This document shows, in pieces, positions 1 through 6,647 of a stretch of DNA of 6,966 nt (the first letter of the stretch is position 1; each line of letters starts with the position of its first letter). The notes under the pieces were generated by a model. The model did no database searches. It saw only the letters and a list, made by a program, of their open reading frames with translations, and was not told where the DNA came from. Origin of the DNA: RBG-16-66-20 sp049651845 (GTDB lineage Bacteria > Pseudomonadota > Gammaproteobacteria > Burkholderiales > SG8-39); the NCBI GenBank assembly GCA_049651845.1, contig JBASCW010000132.1, positions 1-6,966 of the forward strand. Reading direction: 5' to 3'. The translations under genes and the position numbers were made by a program.

Positions 1-545
1 CCGCGGGCCTGCGGCTGCATCTGCTGAGTGGCGACCGGCCGGCGGCGGTGGCGGCGGCCGCGGCGCAATTCGGCATCGCCGAGGCGCTGGGCGGCGCGCT
101 GCCGCAGGACAAGTTCGAATACGTCGCGCGGCTGCAGCGCGGGGGCCGCGTCGTGGCGATGATCGGCGACGGCCTGAACGATGCGCCGGTGCTCGCGCGC
201 GCCGACGTCTCGTTCGCCATGGGGGGCGGCGCCGACGCGGCGCAGCGCCAGGCCGACCTGGTGGTGCTCGGCGACGCGCTCGCCGAGGTCCCCGCGGCGT
301 TCGCGCGCGCGCGCCGCGCGATGCGCATCGTGCGGCAGAACTTCGCTTGGGCGCTCGGTTACAACGCGCTCGCGCTGCCGCTCGCGGCGGCGGGCGTGGT
401 CGGTCCCTGGGAAGCCGCCGTCGGCATGGCGGCGAGCTCCTTCATCGTGGTGCTGAACGCGCTGCGCGCCGGCGCGGCGCTGCAGGAACGGCCATGGAAA
501 GCCTCGTCCTCCTCATCCCCCTCTCCGTCGCCGTCGTATTCCTGA
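1..545 (+). CDS. ccoI: Copper-type P1B ATPase, C-terminal part (CcoI-like), 5' end outside window
   Basis: This is the C-terminal 180 or so residues of a heavy-metal P-type ATPase, read in the frame that starts at base 3. The end of the phosphorylation domain is visible: the LLSGD stretch (about 18-35) and the hinge GDGLND (165-182) that binds Mg2+. The phrase ADVSFAMGGGADAA follows, as is typical of CopA/CcoI proteins. Two terminal membrane helices come next (about 339-470), with NFAWALGYNALALPLA and then SSFIVVLNALR, where this family usually ends. Known CcoI-type ATPases move Cu+ across the inner membrane for the CuB centre of cbb3 oxidase. The symbol rests on the overlapping ccoS and the nearby ccoNOQP; the metal-binding CPC motif and N-terminal domains lie outside the window. 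After LNALR the frame runs on for about 25 residues into a serine/proline tail (SSSSSPSPSPSYS) that overlaps ccoS. Confidence 0.88.
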   Translation, partial: AGLRLHLLSGDRPAAVAAAAAQFGIAEALGGALPQDKFEYVARLQRGGRVVAMIGDGLNDAPVLARADVSFAMGGGADAAQRQADLVVLGDALAEVPAAFARARRAMRIVRQNFAWALGYNALALPLAAAGVVGPWEAAVGMAASSFIVVLNALRAGAALQERPWKASSSSSPSPSPSYS

Positions 546-634
546 TCGGCTGGCTGTTCTGGCGCGCGCTGCGCGGCGGACAGTTCGACGACCTGGAGAA
601 GCCCGGCATCGACGTGCTGTCGGACGACCGCTGA
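494..634 (+). CDS. ccoS: Cbb3 oxidase maturation protein CcoS
   Basis: A 46-residue membrane protein starting MESLVLLIPLSVAVVF. It has one hydrophobic helix (about residues 3-25), followed by the family hallmark GGQFDDLEKPG and an acidic tail ending LSDDR. CcoS is needed for insertion of the redox cofactors (haem b, haem b3 and CuB) into CcoN in Rhodobacter; that role is taken from the family. The start at 494 is supported by AGGA at 484-487, six bases upstream. The gene begins inside the ATPase gene, overlapping it by 52 bases in another frame, and its stop TGA (632-634) shares one base with the ATG of the dehydrogenase. Translation of the three genes is therefore probably coupled. The usual ccoI-ccoS pairing supports both calls. 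Confidence 0.9.
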   Translation: MESLVLLIPLSVAVVFLIGWLFWRALRGGQFDDLEKPGIDVLSDDR

Positions 635-1647
635 TGCGGGCGATGCGCGCCGGCGGGCCGGGACGCGCGCTGACGCTGGAGGAGCTGCCGGTGCCGGTGC
701 CCGGCCCCGGCCAGGTGCTGGTGAAGGTGAGCGCCTGCGGCGTGTGCCGCACCGACCTGCACGTCGCCGACGGCGAGCTGGCGCAGTGCCGCTACCCGGT
801 GACCCCGGGACACGAGATCGTGGGCCGCGTCGCCGGCAGCGGTGCGCGCGTCGGGATTCCCTGGCTCGGCTGGACCTGCGGCACCTGCGATTTCTGCCGG
901 GGCGGCCGCGAGAACCTGTGCGAGCGCGCGCGTTTCACCGGCTGCGACCTCGACGGCGGCTACGCCGAGTACGTGCTCGCCGACGAGCGCTACTGCCTGC
1001 CGCTTCCGGAGCGCTATGGCGATGCGCAAGCCGCGCCGCTCCTTTGCGCAGGCTTGATCGGTTTTCGTTCCTATTCGTTTGTCCGGGAAGCGAGAATTCT
1101 CGGCATCTACGGATTCGGCGCGGCGGCGCACATCGTCGCGCAGATAGCGAACGCCGAGGGAAGAAGAGTCTTTGCGTTTGTCAGGCCCGGAGATGACACG
1201 GGAAAGAACTTCGCGAAGCGTTGCGGCGCGCACTGGGCTGGCGACTCTACCGAGCCGCCGCCCGAGCCGCTCGACGCCGCGATCGTCTTTGCTCCGGCCG
1301 GAGCATTGATTCCTTTGGCGTTGAGAGCGACCAAGAAGGGCGGCAGCGTCATTTGCGGCGGCATCCACATGAGCGATATCCCGTCGTTTCCGTACGCACT
1401 CCTTTGGGGCGAGCGCAGTCTGCGATCAGTTGCGAATCTGACGCGCGCCGACGGCGAGGCGTTCATGGCGCTCGCGGCGAAGGTCCCGCTGAAGATCGAA
1501 ACGACGCCATACCCCCTGGAAAAGGCAAACCGGGCACTTCAGGACCTTCGCCAGGGCAGGCTCCAGGGCGCGGCGGTGCTGGTGCCCGGCGCTCAGGGCC
1601 CCGGCGCGGGCGCCGGGGATTCGAGCCAGGCGAGCGCCGCGTCGTAG
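634..1647 (+). CDS. Zinc-dependent alcohol dehydrogenase family protein (medium-chain MDR)
   Basis: A 337-residue cytoplasmic zinc alcohol dehydrogenase. The GroES-like half carries the catalytic zinc ligands C38 (CGVCRTDLH), H60-E61 (GHEIVG) and C138 (PLLCAG). The structural zinc cysteines are C82, C85, C88 and C96 (CGTCDFCRGGRENLC). The Rossmann half has GFGAAAHIVAQ (160-170), the loop AFVRPGDD, and GGIHMSDIPSFPY near 245-258. It should oxidise alcohols or reduce aldehydes with NAD(P)H; the substrate is unknown. The start is the ATG overlapping the ccoS stop, with no strong ribosome site, so reinitiation is likely. Three oddities stand out. About ten residues seem missing between the VGRV strand and VGIPWLG, where relatives have a GDRV-type loop. 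Codon use changes sharply near 1021. About 18 residues follow the usual AAVLVP end and run antisense to the next gene. No link to cbb3 oxidase is known to me. Confidence 0.9.
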   Translation: MRAMRAGGPGRALTLEELPVPVPGPGQVLVKVSACGVCRTDLHVADGELAQCRYPVTPGHEIVGRVAGSGARVGIPWLGWTCGTCDFCRGGRENLCERARFTGCDLDGGYAEYVLADERYCLPLPERYGDAQAAPLLCAGLIGFRSYSFVREARILGIYGFGAAAHIVAQIANAEGRRVFAFVRPGDDTGKNFAKRCGAHWAGDSTEPPPEPLDAAIVFAPAGALIPLALRATKKGGSVICGGIHMSDIPSFPYALLWGERSLRSVANLTRADGEAFMALAAKVPLKIETTPYPLEKANRALQDLRQGRLQGAAVLVPGAQGPGAGAGDSSQASAAS

Positions 1648-2048
1648 TCGAGGAAGCAGCGAAAGTGCACGCCCGCGTTGGCCGCGGTGGTCTCGAGAAA
1701 GTCCGCGAATTCGCGGTTCTCGGCCGCTTCGACGATCGCGGTCTGGATCCCCCGCGGCACGCGCTCTACGGGCAGATTGCGCACCAGGAAGAAGGTGGCG
1801 GCGCTGGAAAGGCGCCCGCGCAGCGGCCGCACGTCGGCGAGCACCTTGTTGCGGCCCGAGGCATGCAGGATCTCGAAATAGCGCCGGGTCATCGCCTCGG
1901 CCTTGGCGTCGTTGGAGGCGCCCGAGAACGTGACCACCAGCACGTCGCCGTGCAAGGAACTCGTCAAGTCGAAATCTGTAGGTATTTTCCGCTCGCGGTC
2001 CGGCCGTTTGACTTGGGTCAAACGGCAAATTCGCGTGGACTCTAGCAT
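1593..2048 (-). CDS. Small conserved-looking protein, probably STAS/SpoIIAA-like fold
   Basis: This minus-strand frame encodes about 120-151 residues. It has a plausible alternating strand/helix pattern: GDVLVVTFSG, then GRNKVLADVRPLRG, TFFLVRNLP, TAIVEAAENREFADF, and a final HFRCFLDYDAALAWLES. The last phrase and the KVLADVR strand recall SpoIIAA-like/STAS proteins. I judge this by eye, and the function is unknown. There is no signal peptide or membrane helix, so it is probably cytoplasmic. The start is uncertain. ATG at 2048 is the first ATG start, but it has no clear ribosome site, and the first 27 or so residues look like translated spacer containing the FNR box. In-frame TTG codons at 1967 and 1955 and GTG at 1943 would give about 117-125 residues. 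The 3' end overlaps the dehydrogenase end by 55 bases in convergent orientation. It is divergent from ccoN and may share its control region. Confidence 0.68.
   Translation of the reverse strand: MLESTRICRLTQVKRPDRERKIPTDFDLTSSLHGDVLVVTFSGASNDAKAEAMTRRYFEILHASGRNKVLADVRPLRGRLSSAATFFLVRNLPVERVPRGIQTAIVEAAENREFADFLETTAANAGVHFRCFLDYDAALAWLESPAPAPGP
1599..1618. terminator. GC-only hairpin in the convergent gene overlap, terminator-like
   Basis: A perfect inverted repeat with 8-base arms CCCCGGCG (1599-1606) and CGCCGGGG (1611-1618) around the loop CGGG. It lies within the last codons of both the dehydrogenase and the opposing small gene. It would fold in either transcript and could stop or pause both. 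There is no T-tract on either side, so it does not meet the usual intrinsic-terminator form. It may simply reflect alternating Pro/Ala and Gly/Ala codons. Confidence 0.3.
2008..2021. promoter_or_regulatory. FNR/ANR/FixK-type operator upstream of ccoN
   Basis: TTGAC-TTGG-GTCAA matches the FNR/CRP-family half-site pattern TTGAY-N4-RTCAA. The symmetry extends to 10-base arms, GCCGTTTGAC (2003-2012) and GTCAAACGGC (2017-2026). Its centre, 2014.5, is about 41.5 bases upstream of the start point predicted from the -10 hexamer at 2043-2048. That is the classic position for a class II activated promoter. In known proteobacteria, ccoNOQP is switched on at low oxygen by FNR, ANR or FixK, so activation of this operon is the expected role. 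Which regulator binds cannot be told from the site. Confidence 0.85.
2043..2048 (+). promoter_or_regulatory. Predicted -10 element of the ccoN promoter
   Basis: TAGCAT matches four of six bases of the sigma-70 -10 consensus. With the FNR-type box centred at 2014.5 in the -41.5 position, it predicts a transcription start near 2055-2056, about 18 bases before the ccoN ATG. No separate -35 is expected at an activator-dependent promoter of this class. The spacing agreement is the main support. Confidence 0.55.
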
Positions 2049-2063
2049 GCGCAAGTCAGTCAA

Positions 2064-2069
2064 AGGGAG
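2064..2069 (+). promoter_or_regulatory. Ribosome binding site of ccoN
   Basis: AGGGAG lies four bases before the ATG at 2074. It favours 2074 over the in-frame ATG at 2047, which lies upstream of the predicted transcript start. The spacing is slightly short. Confidence 0.6.
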
Positions 2070-2073
2070 TCCT

Positions 2074-3504
2074 ATGGCCGCGAGCGCAAGCGAAACTACC
2101 TACAACTACACGGTCGTCCGCCAGTTCGCCGTCATGACCGTGGTCTGGGGTGTGGTCGGTATGCTGGTGGGCGTGATCATCGCCGCGCAGCTGCTCTGGC
2201 CCGAGCTCAACCTCGACATTCCCTGGCTCTCCTACGGGCGCCTGCGGCCGCTGCACACCAACGCGGTGATCTTCGCGTTTGGCGGATGCGCCTTGTTTGC
2301 CACCTCTTACTACGTCGTGCAGCGCACCTCGCACGCGCGCCTGTTTTCCGACGGCCTCGCGGCGTTCACGTTCTGGGGCTGGCAGGCGGTGATCGTGCTC
2401 GCCGCCATCACGCTGCCGCTCGGCATCACCAGCGGCAAGGAGTACGCCGAGCTCGAGTGGCCGATCGACATCCTGATCACGCTGGTCTGGGTCTCCTACG
2501 CCATCGTGTTTTTTGGCACCTTATACAAGAGAAAAATCGAACATATCTACGTCGCCAACTGGTTCTTCGGCGCCTTCATCCTCACGGTGGCGATCCTGCA
2601 CCTGGTTAACAGCGCGGCGGTGCCGGCGGGCTTCTGGAAGTCGTATTCGGCCTACGCGGGCGCGCAGGACGCGATGGTGCAGTGGTGGTACGGCCACAAC
2701 GCGGTCGGCTTCTTCCTGACCGCCGGGTTCCTCGGCATGATGTACTACTTCATCCCGAAGCAGGCCAACCGCCCGGTCTACTCCTATCGCCTGTCGGTGG
2801 TGCACTTCTGGGCGCTGATCTTCACCTACATGTGGGCGGGCCCGCACCACCTGCACTACACCGCTCTGCCGGACTGGGCGCAGTCGATCGGCATGTTGTT
2901 CTCGCTGATCCTGCTCGCGCCCTCCTGGGGCGGCATGATCAACGGCATCATGACCCTGTCGGGCGCCTGGCACAAGCTGCGCGAGGACCCGATCCTCAAG
3001 TTCCTCATCGTCTCGCTGTCCTTCTACGGCATGTCGACCTTCGAGGGGCCGATGATGTCGATCAAGACCGTGAACGCGCTGTCGCACTACACCGACTGGA
3101 CCATCGGCCACGTGCACAGTGGGGCGCTCGGCTGGGTCGGCCTGGTGTCGATGGGCTCGATCTACTTCCTGATCCCGAAGCTGTTCGGCCGCACGGAGAT
3201 GTGGAGCGTGCGCCTGATCAACGTGCACTTCTGGGTGGCCACCGTCGGCATCGTGCTCTACATCGCCGCGATGTGGATCGCCGGCGTGATGCAGGGCCTG
3301 ATGTGGCGCGCGGTCGGCGAAGACGGCACGCTCACCTACACCTTCGTGGAGAGCGTGAAAGCGACCTATCCGTTCTACGCGATCCGGCTGCTGGGCGGGG
3401 TGCTGTACCTGGGCGGCATGCTGATCATGGCCTGGAACGTGTTCAAGACCGTGATGGAAGGCAAGTCCTTCGAGGCGCAGATTCCCGCGCCCGCCCACGC
3501 CTAG
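2074..3504 (+). CDS. ccoN: Cbb3-type cytochrome c oxidase catalytic subunit I (CcoN)
   Basis: A 476-residue haem-copper oxidase subunit I of normal length, with about twelve membrane helices in the inner membrane. It reduces O2 to water at a haem b3-CuB centre and pumps protons. All key residues are present, by comparison with known CcoN. The low-spin haem b ligands are H61 (PLHTNAV) and H348. The CuB ligands are H208 (WWYGHNAVGFF), H258 and H259 (AGPHHLHY). The haem b3 ligand is H346 (IGHVHSG). Y252 (FTYMWAG) is the tyrosine cross-linked to the CuB histidine, and E324 (STFEGP) is also kept. Each lies one residue later than in Pseudomonas stutzeri CcoN. The frame is open back to 1903, but the promoter, ribosome site and the family's usual N-terminus support 2074. 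A run of AT-rich codons sits at about 2512-2550. First gene of the operon, followed by ccoO after nine bases. Confidence 0.98.
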   Translation: MAASASETTYNYTVVRQFAVMTVVWGVVGMLVGVIIAAQLLWPELNLDIPWLSYGRLRPLHTNAVIFAFGGCALFATSYYVVQRTSHARLFSDGLAAFTFWGWQAVIVLAAITLPLGITSGKEYAELEWPIDILITLVWVSYAIVFFGTLYKRKIEHIYVANWFFGAFILTVAILHLVNSAAVPAGFWKSYSAYAGAQDAMVQWWYGHNAVGFFLTAGFLGMMYYFIPKQANRPVYSYRLSVVHFWALIFTYMWAGPHHLHYTALPDWAQSIGMLFSLILLAPSWGGMINGIMTLSGAWHKLREDPILKFLIVSLSFYGMSTFEGPMMSIKTVNALSHYTDWTIGHVHSGALGWVGLVSMGSIYFLIPKLFGRTEMWSVRLINVHFWVATVGIVLYIAAMWIAGVMQGLMWRAVGEDGTLTYTFVESVKATYPFYAIRLLGGVLYLGGMLIMAWNVFKTVMEGKSFEAQIPAPAHA

Positions 3505-3513
3505 AGGCCGACC

Positions 3514-4131
3514 ATGAAACTCACCCACGACCTCATCGAGCGCAACCAGGCGCTGCTCATCGTCCTCGTGATCCTCACGGTGGCGGTGGGCGGGCTGGTC
3601 GAAATCATCCCGCTCTACTTCATGAAATCGGTCACCGAGCCGGTGGCGGGACTCAAGCCCTACACGGCGCTGCAGCTCACCGGGCGCGACATCTACCTGC
3701 GCGAAGGCTGCTACAACTGCCACTCGCAGATGGTGCGGCCGTTCCGCGCCGAGGTGGAACGCTACGGGCACTACTCGACCGCGGGCGAGTTCGTCTACGA
3801 TCACCCGTTCCAGTGGGGCTCCAAGCGCACCGGGCCCGACCTGCACCGCGTCGGCGGCCGCTACTCCGACGAATGGCACCGCATCCACCTGATCAACCCG
3901 CGCCAGGTGGTGCCGGAGTCGAACATGCCGGGCTACCCCTGGATGGCGCGCGTGCCGGCGGACGCCGACACGATCGAGGCCAAGATGCGCGCATTGCGGC
4001 TTGTCGGTGTTCCCTATTCTGAAAAGGAAATAGGTGAAGCGAAAGCCGAACTGCAGGGCAAGACCGAGATGGACGCGCTGATCGCCTACCTGCAGGTGCT
4101 CGGCACCGCGCTCAAGAGCAAGGTGAACTAG
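3514..4131 (+). CDS. ccoO: Cbb3-type cytochrome c oxidase subunit II (CcoO), mono-haem cytochrome c
   Basis: A 205-residue membrane-anchored cytochrome c. An N-terminal helix (about residues 14-36, LLIVLVILTVAVGGLVEIIP) anchors the periplasmic haem domain. Haem c binds at C66-x-x-C69-H70 (EGCYNCHSQM), and M138 in ESNMPGYPW is the likely sixth ligand. Phrases such as VRPFRAEVERYGHYS and GPDLHRVGGRYSDEWH are family signatures. It passes electrons from CcoP to the haem b of CcoN. The ATG follows the ccoN stop after nine bases, with GAGG at 3504-3507 overlapping that stop, so translation is probably coupled. Length is normal for the family. A stretch at about 3991-4050 (ALRLVGVPYSEKEIGEAKAE) uses markedly more A/T-ending codons than the rest. 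Confidence 0.98.
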   Translation: MKLTHDLIERNQALLIVLVILTVAVGGLVEIIPLYFMKSVTEPVAGLKPYTALQLTGRDIYLREGCYNCHSQMVRPFRAEVERYGHYSTAGEFVYDHPFQWGSKRTGPDLHRVGGRYSDEWHRIHLINPRQVVPESNMPGYPWMARVPADADTIEAKMRALRLVGVPYSEKEIGEAKAELQGKTEMDALIAYLQVLGTALKSKVN

Positions 4132-4133
4132 CC

Positions 4134-4277
4134 ATGGACATCAACACGTTGCGCATCGCCGTGACCCTCGCCTCGCTGGCCGCCTTCGTGGCGATCGTGC
4201 TGTGGGCCTACCGGCCCGCGCGCAAGGACGCGCTCGACCGGCAGGCGCGCAGCATCCTCGAGGACGACGCGTCATGA
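4134..4277 (+). CDS. ccoQ: Cbb3-type oxidase small subunit CcoQ
   Basis: A 47-residue protein starting MDINTLRIAV with one membrane helix (about residues 7-25). The phrase WAYRPARKDALDRQARSIL and an acidic end follow; this is the usual layout of CcoQ/FixQ. CcoQ stabilises the oxidase complex, mainly the CcoP interaction, as known in Rhodobacter and Bradyrhizobium. The start is supported by AAGGTGA at 4120-4126, seven bases upstream and inside the end of ccoO. The stop TGA overlaps the ccoP start in an ATGA arrangement. Its position between ccoO and ccoP makes the call firm despite the short length. Confidence 0.93.
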   Translation: MDINTLRIAVTLASLAAFVAIVLWAYRPARKDALDRQARSILEDDAS

Positions 4278-5188
4278 GCCAGTTCACTTCCGGATTCTGG
4301 GACCTCTACATCGGTATCGTCACGGTGGCGTCGATCGCCGCCTGCGCGCTGCTGCTGTGGATCCAGAGCACGCAGAAGACCTCCGCCACCGAGACCTCGG
4401 GCCACGTCTGGGACGAGGACCTCAAGGAGTTCAACAGTCCGCTGCCGCGCTGGTGGATGTGGCTGTTCTACCTGACCATCGTCTTCAGCGCCGGCTACCT
4501 GGTGCTGTACCCGGGCCTCGGCAGCTTCCGCGGCACGCTCGGCTGGACGCAGGTCACGCAGCTGGACGAGGAGAACGCGCGCGCGCAGGCCGCCTACGGG
4601 CCGCTGTACGACAAGTTCGCCGCTCAGGACGTGGAGACGCTGGCGAAGAACCCGGAAGCGCAGAAGGTCGGCCAGAAGCTGTTCGTCAACAGCTGCGCGC
4701 AATGCCACGCCTCGGACGGCGGCGGCAGCCGCGGCTTCCCGAACCTCACCGACAAGGACTGGCTCTGGGGCGGCACGCCGGATGCGATCAAGAAGACGAT
4801 CGCCGAGGGCCGCACCGGCGCGATGCCGCCGCTCGGCCCGGTGCTGGGCGAGCAGGGCGTCAAGGACATGGCGCACTACGTGATGTCGCTCTCCGGCCTG
4901 GCGGCCGATTCGATCCGCGTCGCGCGCGCCGAGCCGCAGTACAAGAAGATCTGCATCGCCTGCCACGGCGCCGACGGCAAGGGCAACCAGGCGCTCGGCG
5001 CGCCCAACCTGACCGACGCCATCTGGCTGCACGGCTCGGGCGAATATGCGATCGCCGAGCAGATCAGCAAGGGGCGCGTCAACCAGATGCCCGCGCACAA
5101 GGACATCCTCAGTCCGGCCAAGATCCACCTGCTCGCGGCCTACGTGTACTCGCTGGGCGGCGGCCAGGCGGCGGCCCCGCCCAAATAG
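4274..5188 (+). CDS. ccoP: Cbb3-type cytochrome c oxidase subunit III (CcoP), di-haem cytochrome c
   Basis: A 304-residue di-haem cytochrome c. Two membrane helices (about residues 10-30 and 62-80) flank a conserved loop, HVWDEDLKEFNSPLPRWW, that marks CcoP. Two haem domains face the periplasm: C141-x-x-C144-H145 (SCAQCHASDG) with M184 (GAMPPLG), and C227-x-x-C230-H231 (ICIACHGADGKG) with M272 (NQMPAHKD). It takes electrons from soluble cytochrome c and passes them to CcoO. The ATG at 4274 lies in the ATGA overlap with ccoQ and has GAGGA at 4260-4264. The frame is open upstream to 4202, but that part is only the ccoQ region read in another frame. Length and ligand set are normal. Confidence 0.98.
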   Translation: MSQFTSGFWDLYIGIVTVASIAACALLLWIQSTQKTSATETSGHVWDEDLKEFNSPLPRWWMWLFYLTIVFSAGYLVLYPGLGSFRGTLGWTQVTQLDEENARAQAAYGPLYDKFAAQDVETLAKNPEAQKVGQKLFVNSCAQCHASDGGGSRGFPNLTDKDWLWGGTPDAIKKTIAEGRTGAMPPLGPVLGEQGVKDMAHYVMSLSGLAADSIRVARAEPQYKKICIACHGADGKGNQALGAPNLTDAIWLHGSGEYAIAEQISKGRVNQMPAHKDILSPAKIHLLAAYVYSLGGGQAAAPPK

Positions 5189-5194
5189 AGGGGG
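5187..5194 (+). promoter_or_regulatory. Ribosome binding site of ccoG
   Basis: AGAGGGGG begins in the ccoP stop codon and ends nine bases before the ATG at 5204. The 15-base gap between ccoP and ccoG holds no promoter, which supports read-through from ccoNOQP. Confidence 0.55.
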
Positions 5195-5203
5195 ACGGAA
5201 GGT

Positions 5204-6643
<1,440 letters not shown>

Positions 6644-6647
6644 GCGC

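Noticed and set aside
1023..1056. Repeated TGCGCA words and a CAAGCC/GGCTTG inverted pair at the dehydrogenase codon shift
   Set aside because: Too short and too common in GC-rich DNA to be called a recombination site or element end, although the position coincides with the composition change.
442..1368. Minus-strand open frame opposite ccoS and the dehydrogenase
   Set aside because: No recognisable domain, Arg/Ala-rich composition, and opposite two genes with clear family motifs.
1903..2073. Possible N-terminal extension of CcoN, as the frame is open for 57 codons upstream
   Set aside because: The extension covers the promoter, the FNR box and the antisense of the small gene. The ribosome site and known CcoN N-termini favour ATG 2074.
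2521..3888. Long open frame on the minus strand opposite ccoN and ccoO
   Set aside because: A shadow of GC-rich third positions. It is low-complexity, rich in His, Arg, Asp, Glu and Val, with no recognisable domain, and lies opposite fully conserved oxidase genes.
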